From assembly GCF_030418295.1 (NCBI RefSeq), contig NZ_JAUHQA010000001.1, forward strand, positions 1,302,001-1,366,000: 64,000 nucleotides of DNA, read 5' to 3'. A program made the translations under genes and the position numbers. The notes under the pieces are model-generated. The model was not told where the DNA came from, searched no databases, and saw nothing but the letters and a program-made list of their open reading frames with translations. The DNA is from Demequina muriae (GTDB taxonomy: Bacteria; Actinomycetota; Actinomycetes; Actinomycetales; Demequinaceae). Below, piece by piece: positions 53,672 through 62,207 of this stretch; position 1 is the stretch's first letter; every line of letters begins with the position of its first letter.

Positions 53672-54550
53672 CTAGAGCCAGCCGTTCCACGAGACGATCA
53701 GCAGCATCGTCACGAGGAACCCCACCGGCTGGTTGAGCCACAGGAACGTGCGCCATCCGCGGTTCGCCTGTTCGCACGTGGCGTCGGTGACGGTCCAGAA
53801 CCGGGCGGTCGACGCCGCATACGCGAGCGGCAGCACGGCGGCCAGGATGCCGGGCCATGGCATCGCGAGCAGCAGCGCCGATGCGGCGACGTACAGCACC
53901 GTGGCCAGGCGGGCCGTGGCGCGCGCGCCGAGCACGGTGGCGATCGAGCCGATGCCGCCCTCGCGGTCCGCGCGGACGTCCTGGACTGCGCCGAACGCGT
54001 GGCTTGCCATTCCCCACGCGATGAACGCCGCCCACACCGGCCAGATGCCGGCGTCCGCGAGCGAGACGTCGGCGAGCACCAGCGCGTACAGCAGCGGGCC
54101 CACGAAGTGGAGCGACGACGTCAGGGAGTCGAGGAACGGGCGTTCCTTGAAGCGCAGGCCGGGCGCCGAGTAGGCGACGACACCGAACAGCACGAGCGCC
54201 AGCGTGATCGCCGCCGCGAGGTCGCCCTGCAGCGCCAGCCAGATCGCGGGCGGGACCGTGGTGAGGGCGCTCGCCCACAGGATGCCCCGGTGAATGCGGG
54301 CCGCGGCCGCCCGGTCACGGATCACGTCGCCCTCGACGCCGCCCTTGCGCGGGTTCGCGAGGTCGGACTCGTAGTCGAAGACGTCGTTGACGCCGTACAT
54401 GAGGAGGTTGTACGGGACCAGGAAGAACAGGGTGCCGACGACGAGCACCGCGTCGATCTCGCGCACGGTCATCAGGTAGGCCGCGGCGAACGGGAACGCG
54501 GTGTTCACCCAGCTGATGGGGCGCGAGGCCCTGACGATCGCGGCGATCAC
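53672..54550 (-). CDS. crtEb: Lycopene elongase (UbiA-family prenyltransferase)
   Basis: The enzyme adds C5 units to both ends of C40 lycopene to make C50 flavuxanthin-type carotenoids. The 292-residue product has about nine hydrophobic helices. The two UbiA aspartate motifs are NDVFDYESD (with DLANPRKG after it) and the weaker second motif QDVRADREGG. It is last in the crt operon; its GTG at 54550 overlaps the crtYf stop (GTGA). UbiA relatives make menaquinone or chlorophyll, but this neighbourhood makes the carotenoid assignment firm. Confidence 0.9.
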   Translation of the reverse strand: MIAAIVRASRPISWVNTAFPFAAAYLMTVREIDAVLVVGTLFFLVPYNLLMYGVNDVFDYESDLANPRKGGVEGDVIRDRAAAARIHRGILWASALTTVPPAIWLALQGDLAAAITLALVLFGVVAYSAPGLRFKERPFLDSLTSSLHFVGPLLYALVLADVSLADAGIWPVWAAFIAWGMASHAFGAVQDVRADREGGIGSIATVLGARATARLATVLYVAASALLLAMPWPGILAAVLPLAYAASTARFWTVTDATCEQANRGWRTFLWLNQPVGFLVTMLLIVSWNGWL

Positions 54551-54888
54551 GGCTGCGGCTCCCGGTCACTCTCGTCCGAGGCGGCGGCGCCAGCGTGCCC
54601 GTCGCGCCGCCGTCCGAACAGGATCCACAGCGCGGGCACCAGCATGACGGCGCCGATCGCGTACGCGAGGTCCTCGACGGGAGCGATGGGCATCAGCACG
54701 CCGCTGATGAGCGACTCGTCGTAGGCCACGAGCCCCACGCCGACGATGATGTTGTCGAACACCACCGTGAGCACGAGCAGCACCAGCGCGGTCAGCAGGA
54801 GAGGCCGGCGATCGACGCGCTTGAGGACGGGCAGGGTCGCGGCCGCGATGATGGCGAGGGCGACCACGGAGAGCACCACGTAGGTCAC
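54547..54888 (-). CDS. crtYf: C50 carotenoid cyclase subunit f
   Basis: The 113-residue product has three membrane helices (YVVLSVVALAIIAAATLPVL; PLLLTALVLLVLTVVFDNIIVG; the last near YAIGAVMLVPALWILFG). It carries the heterodimeric cyclase motif LMPIAPVEDLAYAIG, equivalent to P.E...Y in CrtYc/d proteins. It pairs with the next-upstream subunit to close the rings of the C50 carotenoid. GTG 54888 overlaps the preceding stop and has GGAGG upstream. Whether epsilon, gamma or beta rings form cannot be told. Confidence 0.87.
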   Translation of the reverse strand: MTYVVLSVVALAIIAAATLPVLKRVDRRPLLLTALVLLVLTVVFDNIIVGVGLVAYDESLISGVLMPIAPVEDLAYAIGAVMLVPALWILFGRRRDGHAGAAASDESDREPQP

Positions 54889-55226
54889 GACGTTTCGCCT
54901 CCCTGGAGAGCTCGGGCATGCCGCGCACGCGAGAACGCGCGCCACAGCAGCAGCGTCTGGTAGGTCAGCAGCGTGAGGAACGCGACCTCTTCGATGGGCA
55001 CCTCAGGCGCGACCAGGACGCCGGTCATGTACGGCGCATCGCCCCGGAAGAAGATCCCGAGGCCCACTCCGACGAGGTCCCAGATGAGGAACACCACGAC
55101 GGCCGATGCGAGCGTCGCCAGGGTGCGGCGCGTCTCCACGAACAGGGCGAGGCGGTAGCGCCAGTCCAGCGTTCCGAGGCCCAGCAGGCTCACGGTGAGC
55201 GCACCCAGGTAGAGCCAGGAGGTCAC
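54885..55226 (-). CDS. crtYe: C50 carotenoid cyclase subunit e
   Basis: The 113-residue product has three membrane helices (WLYLGALTVSLLGLGTLDW; TLATLASAVVVFLIWDLVGVGLGIFF; VAFLTLLTYQTLLLW). It shows the cyclase pattern FFRGDAPYMTGVLVAPEVPIEEVAF, including the PxE(E) motif. It forms a heterodimer with CrtYf. Both start (GTG 55226) and stop overlap neighbours by four bases, consistent with a tightly coupled operon. Confidence 0.87.
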   Translation of the reverse strand: MTSWLYLGALTVSLLGLGTLDWRYRLALFVETRRTLATLASAVVVFLIWDLVGVGLGIFFRGDAPYMTGVLVAPEVPIEEVAFLTLLTYQTLLLWRAFSRARHARALQGGETS

Positions 55227-56872
55227 GACCCCGCCTGCTGCGGCGATGCGGGACGCGGCGCGGCGGAGGACCCGAGCGCGCGCGCCAGGTCGCCGAGGGC
55301 GCCGCGCCTGCGGGATCGGGCCAGGTAGCCGGCCGGAAGTGGCGTGTTCAACGGGTGCGCCGAGGTCTCCCCGAGCAGTCGCTTGGCGACGAGCTCCGCC
55401 GAGATGAGGCAGATCGGCACCCCGATGCCGGGTGCGGTCGATGCGCCGGCGTAGAGCAGGTGGGACACCTTGCTGGAGATGTTGCGCGGGCGGAACATGG
55501 CGGACTGGAGCAGCGTGTGCTCCAGCCCGAGCGCGCCGCCCTTGAAGGCGGACAGCGACTCGGCGAAGTCCGAGGGCGTCAGGATCGCCTTGATCGAGGT
55601 GCGGGCGCGCAAGTCCGGCACCCCGGCCCACGCCCCCACCTGGTCGAGGTAGCGGGCCGCGTGCTGCTCCATGGCCTCCCGCGACTCGGGGGTGGCGCCG
55701 AGCGCCGGCTCGGCGGGGAAGGGCACGAGCATCACGAGGTTCTCGTGCCCGGCCGGCGCCGTGGAGGGGTCGGTGGCCGTGGTGCGGGACACGTAGACAG
55801 ACGCGGGATGGGGCACCTCGCCGCGCTCCATGATCGCCTCGAAGTTGGCATCCCAGTCCTGGGTGAAGAACAGCGAGTGGTGCTTCAGCTCCGGAAGCTC
55901 GCCTTCGACGCCGGCCATCACGAGCAGCGCGCTCACGCCCGGCCTCACCTTGCGCCACGACTTCTCGGGACGGGCGCGGTGCTGCTCCTCGAGGAGCTCC
56001 GTCTCGGTGTGGTGCATGTCTGCTGACGAGACCACCGCATCGGCCCGCAGCGTCTCGCCGTCGGCGAGAGTGACGCCCACGGCCCGGCCGTCCTCGACCA
56101 CGATGCGACGGACGTCGGCTCCGGTGCGGATGGTCACGCCTTCCGCCAGCGCGACCCGTTCGAGGGCCTCCATGACCGCGTAGAGACCACCGCGCGGGTA
56201 GCGGACGCCGTCGCGCAGGTCGAGATGGCTCATGAGCGAGAACAGCGACGGCACGCGATCCGGGGAGGACCCGAGGAACACGGCGTGGAACCCGAGCAGC
56301 TGGCGGAGGCGGGGATCCTTCACTCGTCCTGCGATCCGAGAACCGAGAGACCTAGTGAGCAGCGGGAGGAGCGACCCCAGACGTGGCAGCAGGGAGCGAT
56401 CGGCGACCGACAGCGGACGCTCGAAGGTCGTGTAGAGGAACCTGTCCAGAGCGAGCCGGTACAGGTCCGTGGCCTCGTCCACATAGTCCGCGATGGCCTG
56501 GCCGTCGCCGGGAGACATCTCGTCGAACCGCGAGCGGTTGGTCTCGGACGATGCCGTGACCTCGAGCACGTCCGCCAGCGCGGCGCTGTCGCGCTCGAAG
56601 AACACCTGATAGCGCGGGTCGAGGTCGATGAGGTCGAGCTCGTCCTCGACGCGACGGCCCAGCAGCGCGAAGAAGTGCTCGAAGGCCTCCGGCATCAGAT
56701 ACCAGGACGGCCCGGTGTCGAACGTGAAGCCGTCGACCTCGAGCCTGCCCGCGCGGCCGCCCACGCGATCGTGTCTTTCCACCAGGGTGACGTCAGCTCC
56801 GCCGCGCGCGAGGAGTGCGGCGCTCGCGAGCCCGCTCACCCCGCCGCCGATGACCACTACGTGACCGCTCAT
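55223..56872 (-). CDS. crtI: Phytoene desaturase
   Basis: The 549-residue FAD enzyme turns phytoene to lycopene by successive desaturation. It begins with the dinucleotide-binding HVVVIGGGVSGLASAALLARGG and VERHDRVGGRAG. It ends with the bacterial phytoene-desaturase signature HLLYAGASTAPGIGVPICLISAELVAKRL. ATG 56872 follows GAAAGGCGACAACTC; the frame open further upstream lies inside crtB. It is 13 bases after crtB and overlaps crtYe. Confidence 0.95.
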   Translation of the reverse strand: MSGHVVVIGGGVSGLASAALLARGGADVTLVERHDRVGGRAGRLEVDGFTFDTGPSWYLMPEAFEHFFALLGRRVEDELDLIDLDPRYQVFFERDSAALADVLEVTASSETNRSRFDEMSPGDGQAIADYVDEATDLYRLALDRFLYTTFERPLSVADRSLLPRLGSLLPLLTRSLGSRIAGRVKDPRLRQLLGFHAVFLGSSPDRVPSLFSLMSHLDLRDGVRYPRGGLYAVMEALERVALAEGVTIRTGADVRRIVVEDGRAVGVTLADGETLRADAVVSSADMHHTETELLEEQHRARPEKSWRKVRPGVSALLVMAGVEGELPELKHHSLFFTQDWDANFEAIMERGEVPHPASVYVSRTTATDPSTAPAGHENLVMLVPFPAEPALGATPESREAMEQHAARYLDQVGAWAGVPDLRARTSIKAILTPSDFAESLSAFKGGALGLEHTLLQSAMFRPRNISSKVSHLLYAGASTAPGIGVPICLISAELVAKRLLGETSAHPLNTPLPAGYLARSRRRGALGDLARALGSSAAPRPASPQQAGS

Positions 56873-56885
56873 GAGTTGTCGCCTT

Positions 56886-57794
56886 TCACGCCGATGCCTG
56901 CAGAGTGTCACGCCGGGGGGCGGTCCACGGACACGAGTTCCGCAGCGCCAGATACAGCTTGGTGCCGTTGGCCACGCGGACGCGCGCACCGGCGAGGGAC
57001 TGAGCCGGGGTGGACTCGATCTCGTCGAGCAGCCGCGCGTAGATGTCGATCGTGGTGCGGACGGCGGCGGCGGAGCGCCGGGGCAGGCCGGTGAGGCACG
57101 CCTCGGCAGCCGCCACGTCCGCCCGGCAGTCCGCGACCAGTGCCGCGACGCCGGCGTCCGTGAGGGTGGACGACGTGAGGCCCGGGAAGTACGAGCGACC
57201 CAGGCGATCCTCGTCCGCACCCAGATCGCGCAGGAAGTTCACCTTCTGATACGCGGCGCCCAGCCGGCGCGCGCCCGTGCGCATGTCCGCGTCGAGGGGC
57301 CGCGGGCCGGAGCCGGAGTTCGCGAAGACCGCGAGGCACATCTCGCCCACCACCTCGGCCGAGCCGAAGATGTACGTCGCGAAGGACTCCTCGTCGTGCA
57401 CCGCGCGGTCGAGGTCCATCCGCATGGACGCGAAGAACGGGTCGGTCTGCTCGCGGGTGATGCCGACGGCGGACGCGGTCGCGCCGAACGCGTGCGCCAC
57501 GAGGTTGGTCGAGTATCCGGAGGTCATGGCGCGCCACACCTCGGCCTCGAAGCCGTCGAGCAGCTCGCCGGCGTCGGCGCCCTGGTAGGTGTCGACGATC
57601 TCGTCCGCCACCCTCACCATCGCGTAGACCGACTCGATGTGTCGCCGCTGGGTGGCGCTCAGCATGCGCGCGCCCATCCCGAACGACGTGGAGTACCGGG
57701 CGATCACCTGGGCGGCTGCGGCCTGGGCGGCCTCGTCGTACAGCGCCATCGATGTCTCGTTGCTCAGGTGCACTCGGCGGCGCGCAGAGGTCAC
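56886..57794 (-). CDS. crtB: Phytoene synthase
   Basis: The enzyme condenses two geranylgeranyl diphosphates to phytoene. The 302-residue product has RYSTSFGMGARML, the first aspartate motif VRVADEIVD, GEMCLAVF, and the second motif YQKVNFLRDLGADEDRLGRSYFP. Start: GTG 57794 overlaps the crtE stop (GTGA), the coupling style used at most junctions of this operon; ATG 57749 is a shorter alternative. Confidence 0.95.
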   Translation of the reverse strand: MTSARRRVHLSNETSMALYDEAAQAAAAQVIARYSTSFGMGARMLSATQRRHIESVYAMVRVADEIVDTYQGADAGELLDGFEAEVWRAMTSGYSTNLVAHAFGATASAVGITREQTDPFFASMRMDLDRAVHDEESFATYIFGSAEVVGEMCLAVFANSGSGPRPLDADMRTGARRLGAAYQKVNFLRDLGADEDRLGRSYFPGLTSSTLTDAGVAALVADCRADVAAAEACLTGLPRRSAAAVRTTIDIYARLLDEIESTPAQSLAGARVRVANGTKLYLALRNSCPWTAPRRDTLQASA

Positions 57795-58909
57795 GACGAG
57801 CGCCCGTCGAGCGTGTCGACCAGGTCGACGAGATACCCGCTCAGCGGAGCCGGCACTCGCTCGCGGGCGATGCGCGCGGCGTCCCGTGCATAGCGGCGCG
57901 AGAGGGCCGTGGTGCGCCCGCGCGCGCCGGTCTCGACCATGATCTCGCGAAGGCGGTCCGCGTCGGCATCGGTGAGCTCCGGGTCTCCGACGTGGCGCTC
58001 CAGCACGGCGAGCTGGTCGGGCGAGGCTGCGACGAAGGCCTGACGCACCAGTTCGGTGCGCTTGCCCGCGCGCAGGTCGGAGAGGTTCGACTTGCCCGTC
58101 TGTCCCGGGTCGCCGAAGACGCCCAGGTCGTCGTCGGCCAGCTGGAAGCTCAGGCCCAGTCCGGTGCCGATCCGTTCGAGGTGGGACACCATCGTGGGAT
58201 CCGCGCCTGCGAGCTGGGCGCCGGCGAGCAGGGGCACCACGAACGAGTAGGTCGCGGTCTTGAGTTCGGCCACGCGCAGCGCGTCGGCCTCCGCCACGGG
58301 CGTGAGGTCGCCGTACATGTCGAGCAGCTCGCCTGCGATGGTGGCGCGCACCGCCCGGGTGATGAGGTCGAGGCACGCGATCCGATGGTGCGCGGGCAGG
58401 TTGGTGCGCGACACCAGGTCGTAGGCGCTCGAGAGCGCCAGGTCTCCGCCCAGCAGCGCTGCCGAGAGCACGTGGTCCTCGACCTGATCGGCGGGGAGGT
58501 CACGGTCCGCGAGGTCCGCCCGACGGCACCCGGCCACGTTGGGGCGGCCACGCCGCACCTCGTCGTGGTCGAGGATGTCGTCGTGCACGAGCATCGCGGT
58601 GTGCAGCATCTCCATCGCGGCGGCGACGGGCACCACTGCCTCGGCATCGTCGCCGCCCAGGCCCGCGTAGGCGGCGAGGGTCAGCGACGGGCGGAGGTTC
58701 TTGCCGCCGGAGAACTGCTCTCCGATGGACCGCCACAGTCGTGCGTAGTCGGGCCCAGCGACAGGGAGCTCGGCGGCCGCGACGGTGACGTGCGCGTCGA
58801 GGGTCTCGTGGACGCGGGGAAGTCGCGCATCCACGAAGGAGCGCAGGCCGTCTGTGGTCAGCACCGGTGACATGATGACCCGGTCAACGTCGGGTAAAGC
58901 CTGTGACAT
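57791..58909 (-). CDS. crtE: Geranylgeranyl diphosphate synthase
   Basis: The 372-residue polyprenyl synthase makes the C20 precursor. The first aspartate-rich motif is D110-D-I-L-D114 (LVHDDILDHDEVRRG) and the second is QLADDDLGVFGD. GKNLRPSL carries the conserved GKxxR diphosphate site. It heads the operon, 114 bases downstream of pknB on the same strand; that gap should hold the crt promoter but no clear -35/-10 pair or regulator site is visible. ATG 58909 is used; ATG 58873 is possible. Confidence 0.93.
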   Translation of the reverse strand: MSQALPDVDRVIMSPVLTTDGLRSFVDARLPRVHETLDAHVTVAAAELPVAGPDYARLWRSIGEQFSGGKNLRPSLTLAAYAGLGGDDAEAVVPVAAAMEMLHTAMLVHDDILDHDEVRRGRPNVAGCRRADLADRDLPADQVEDHVLSAALLGGDLALSSAYDLVSRTNLPAHHRIACLDLITRAVRATIAGELLDMYGDLTPVAEADALRVAELKTATYSFVVPLLAGAQLAGADPTMVSHLERIGTGLGLSFQLADDDLGVFGDPGQTGKSNLSDLRAGKRTELVRQAFVAASPDQLAVLERHVGDPELTDADADRLREIMVETGARGRTTALSRRYARDAARIARERVPAPLSGYLVDLVDTLDGRSS

Positions 58910-59023
58910 TCCCGGAGAATCGAGGCAGTTTCGCGCGCGACATCACTGATGCCGCCGTGACCGCCCGAGCCGCGCACGCGCGCATCGGCCGTCGTCATGG
59001 CACGCTGCCGATGCGCCACATGA

Positions 59024-61129
59024 CTAGCCACCCTCCGTGATGTCCACGTCCGGCTCGACGGGCTCCTCCGGCTCGGGTCCCCTGGACAGCACCAGCCGCA
59101 CCTCGGTGCCCGGGGCGACCTGGGTGCCGCCGTTCGGGTTCTGCGAGATGACTGAGCCTTCGGGAATGTCGTTCGAGTACTGCTCGTCGTCGTACCCGAA
59201 GGTCAGGTCCTGCGTGCCGAGCTCGCGCTCCGCATCGGCCTGCGACCGTCCGGTGACGTCAGGAACGGCGACGGTCGACGGCTCGACGGCGACCTCGAGG
59301 TTGACCGTCGAACGCTGGGGAACGCGGCCCTCTCCGGGGCTCTGCGAGACCACGGTGCCCGGGGCGACGGACTCGTCCACGACGTCAGTGGTGTCGGGGA
59401 TCAGGCCCAGTTCGTTGAGCTGCGCACGGGCGGCATCCTCATCGGACCCCACGAGGTCGGGGAGCTCCACCATGCCGCTCGACAGGAACAGCTCGACGGC
59501 GGATCCGCCTGGGACCTCGGTGCCTTCGGCAGGCTCGGTGCGGGTGACGCGCCCCTCCTCGAAGTCGGGGTCGTCGTCGTCGGGATCTCCGATGGTGACC
59601 TCGAGACCGAGGTCTTCCAGCTGCCGCCGCGCATCGTCCTCCCGCAGCCCGCGCACGCTCGGGATCTCTACAGCATCGGGACCCGCAGAGACCAGGACGG
59701 AGACAGACGTGCCCTCCTCCACCTCATCCTCGGCGGCGGGGTCGGTGCTGATGACCAGTCCCTCCTCGACGTCGTCTGACGGCTCGGTGGTGGTCTCGCC
59801 CACGAGGCCCACGTCGTCGAGTGCCGTGAGCGCCTCGGCCTCGGTCATCCCCACGACGTCGGGGACGGCCACCATGACGATCTCGGGCTCGTCGTCGCGG
59901 TTGAACAGCAGGATGAGCAGGATGATGGCGATCAGCGCTGCGACGCCGAGCGAGACCCACAGGATGATCTTTCGACGGCGCGCGTCGTCCTCGTCGTCGA
60001 GCTCGTGCTCGTCGCTGACGGCGACGGTCGCGGACTGCGGCGGCGGGACCGACCCCGCGCCTCCCACGGAGGCCCATGCCGGCGCCGCTTCGGCGGGCAT
60101 CACCTGGGTCGCTCCCGTATCCGGGCCAGCCTGCTGGGCGGGCATCGCCTGCGTGGGCTGGTCCTCGATCTGCTCGGGCGTCATGCCGGCAGCGGCAGCC
60201 GCGACGCCTGCGGCTCCGGCGCCGAAGGCGGCGGACCCCACGGCGATCGCGCCCGTCGACGGGCTGACCTGGCCGCCGCCCATGACGGCGCGCAGGTCGC
60301 CCAGGAACTCCTGAGCGGTGGCGTAGCGGTGATCACGGTTCTTGGCGAGGGCCCGCAGCACCACCTGGTCGAGGGCGGGAGGAACGTCGGAGGCGAAGTC
60401 GGAGGGCTTGGGGGCCTCCTCGCGCACATGCTGGTAGGCGACGGACACCGGGGAGTCGCCGATGAACGGGGGGCGACCCGTGAGCAGCTCGAACAGCAGG
60501 CAGCCGGCGGAGTAGAGGTCGGAGCGGGCATCGACGGTCTCGCCTCGCGCCTGCTCGGGAGACAGGTACTGCGCCGTTCCCACGACCGCCTGAGTCTGCG
60601 TCATCGTGTTGCCCGCATCGGCGAGGGCGCGCGCGATGCCGAAGTCCATGACCTTGACCGCGCCGGTGGGGGTGAGCATCACGTTCGCGGGCTTGATGTC
60701 GCGGTGCACCAGCCCGGCGTGGTGCGCGTAGTCGAGAGCGGTGAGCACGCCCGAGGCGATCTCGACCGCCTCGTCGATGGGTGCCGCCACGTCGCCCTTG
60801 AGGATGTCGCGGACCGTGTGGCCCTCGACGTACTCCATGACGATGAACGGCACGGCCTGCGGGTTGCCGGTGGCGCCGGGAATGTGGTCCTCGCCCGTGT
60901 CGTACACGGCGACGATCGACGGGTGGTTGAGGCCCGCCGCCGACTGTGCCTCGCGGCGAAACCGGGTCTGGAATGACGGGTCGCGCGCCAGGTCGGCGCG
61001 CAGGATCTTGATGGCGACCGTCCGGCCCAGGCGGGTGTCGTAGCCGATGTGAACCTCGGCCATGCCGCCCCGGCCGATGAGGTCGCCGACCTCGTATCGT
61101 CCCGCAAGCATGTTCGCGTCGTCGTTCAT
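59024..61129 (-). CDS. pknB: Serine/threonine protein kinase PknB with PASTA repeats
   Basis: The 701-residue membrane kinase senses peptidoglycan fragments or lipid II and controls growth. The kinase domain (12-280) has IGRGGMAEV, Lys41 in AIKIL, HRD at 142-144 in LVHRDIKPANV, MDFGIAR and GTAQYLSPEQARG with activation-loop threonines. After an Ala/Gln-rich juxtamembrane linker comes one helix (IILWVSLGVAALIAIILLILLF) and four PASTA domains from about residue 423, each with the VPDVVGM-type opening. The tail is acidic. It lies 52 bases downstream of pknA. Confidence 0.95.
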   Translation of the reverse strand: MNDDANMLAGRYEVGDLIGRGGMAEVHIGYDTRLGRTVAIKILRADLARDPSFQTRFRREAQSAAGLNHPSIVAVYDTGEDHIPGATGNPQAVPFIVMEYVEGHTVRDILKGDVAAPIDEAVEIASGVLTALDYAHHAGLVHRDIKPANVMLTPTGAVKVMDFGIARALADAGNTMTQTQAVVGTAQYLSPEQARGETVDARSDLYSAGCLLFELLTGRPPFIGDSPVSVAYQHVREEAPKPSDFASDVPPALDQVVLRALAKNRDHRYATAQEFLGDLRAVMGGGQVSPSTGAIAVGSAAFGAGAAGVAAAAAGMTPEQIEDQPTQAMPAQQAGPDTGATQVMPAEAAPAWASVGGAGSVPPPQSATVAVSDEHELDDEDDARRRKIILWVSLGVAALIAIILLILLFNRDDEPEIVMVAVPDVVGMTEAEALTALDDVGLVGETTTEPSDDVEEGLVISTDPAAEDEVEEGTSVSVLVSAGPDAVEIPSVRGLREDDARRQLEDLGLEVTIGDPDDDDPDFEEGRVTRTEPAEGTEVPGGSAVELFLSSGMVELPDLVGSDEDAARAQLNELGLIPDTTDVVDESVAPGTVVSQSPGEGRVPQRSTVNLEVAVEPSTVAVPDVTGRSQADAERELGTQDLTFGYDDEQYSNDIPEGSVISQNPNGGTQVAPGTEVRLVLSRGPEPEEPVEPDVDITEGG

Positions 61130-61181
61130 CAGTCGTTCAGTCTCCTACGTTCCGCAGCGCTGTCGGGTGTCATTGTCGCAC

Positions 61182-62207
61182 TCATCCCTTCGATTCCCGC
61201 GTGGGCCGCGCGTCGGGGCGGGGTCGATACTCGGTGGGCGCGATGCTCGGCGGCATCGTCCGGGTGGTGCGGCCGCGCGTGCGCGTCCCGCCCGTGCCCG
61301 GCGATCGGGGTGAAGAGGCGCTCTCGTGCCGCACCGCTGGTGCGGCCGCCTGGCCGCCGTCGGCGCCCGCACCGCGCGTGGACTCGCCGCCGCGCAGGCG
61401 AGCGGAGAGAAGCCGCTCGGCCAGCGCATCGGGCGTGCGAGGGCGCTTGCGCGGGTTCTTCTCGAGCACGTCGTGAATGATGTGCGCGAGGTCCTCGGAG
61501 ACGCTCGCGGGCAGAGCCGGAACCGGCTCGTTCACGTGGGCGATTGCGATGTCCACCGCCGAGGCGGCGGTGAACGGGCGCTTGCCGACCACGGCCTCGA
61601 ACGCGATGATGCCCAGCGCGTAGACGTCCGATGCGGGGGTGGCGGGCTTGCCGAGCGCGAGCTCGGGGGCGAGGTACTGGGCGGTGCCCATCACCATGCC
61701 GGTCTGCGTGAGGGTGGTCTGGTCCATGCTGCGCGAGACCCCGAAGTCGGTGATCTTGACGGCGTCGCCCTCGGACACCAGCAGGTTGCCGGGCTTGACG
61801 TCGCGATGCATGACGCCGGCGTCGTGCGCGACCTGGAGGCCGCGGCAGGTCTCGATCAGGATGTGCGCGAGCCGCGGCTCGTCGAGGGTGATCTCCCGCT
61901 CGAGGATCGACGACAGCGGCTCGCCCTCGACGAGCTCCATCACTAGGTAGGCGGTGCCCTCCTGGTCGCCGTAGTCGAGGACCTGGGCGATGTTGGGGTG
62001 AGTGAGCCCGGCGGCGTTGCGCGCCTCGTTGGTGAACCTCTTGAGGAAGGTCTCGTTCGCGGCGGCGGAGTCCTTGAGCACCTTGACGGCGACGGGTCGC
62101 TCCAGTTCGGTGTCGGCGGCGCGCCAGACCTCTCCCATGCCGCCCACGGCCAGCAGCGACCGCAGCACGTAGCGACCGCCGAGCGTGGTGCCTGCGTGAA
62201 TGCTCAC
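61182..62207 (-). CDS. pknA: Serine/threonine protein kinase PknA, lacking a membrane helix
   Basis: The 341-residue kinase begins at GTG 62207 overlapping the pbpA stop. The kinase domain has LLAVGGMGEVWRA, Lys42, HRD at 134-136 in VMHRDVKPGNLL, ITDFGVSRS and GTAQYLAPELALG. The last ~75 residues are Ser/Arg/Thr/Pro-rich (SSPRSPGTGGTRTRGRTTRT) and contain no hydrophobic segment, unlike mycobacterial PknA, which has a transmembrane helix. It is thus probably soluble or recruited by partners. It lies in the standard rodA-pbpA-pknA-pknB operon. Confidence 0.93.
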   Translation of the reverse strand: MSIHAGTTLGGRYVLRSLLAVGGMGEVWRAADTELERPVAVKVLKDSAAANETFLKRFTNEARNAAGLTHPNIAQVLDYGDQEGTAYLVMELVEGEPLSSILEREITLDEPRLAHILIETCRGLQVAHDAGVMHRDVKPGNLLVSEGDAVKITDFGVSRSMDQTTLTQTGMVMGTAQYLAPELALGKPATPASDVYALGIIAFEAVVGKRPFTAASAVDIAIAHVNEPVPALPASVSEDLAHIIHDVLEKNPRKRPRTPDALAERLLSARLRGGESTRGAGADGGQAAAPAVRHESASSPRSPGTGGTRTRGRTTRTMPPSIAPTEYRPRPDARPTRESKG

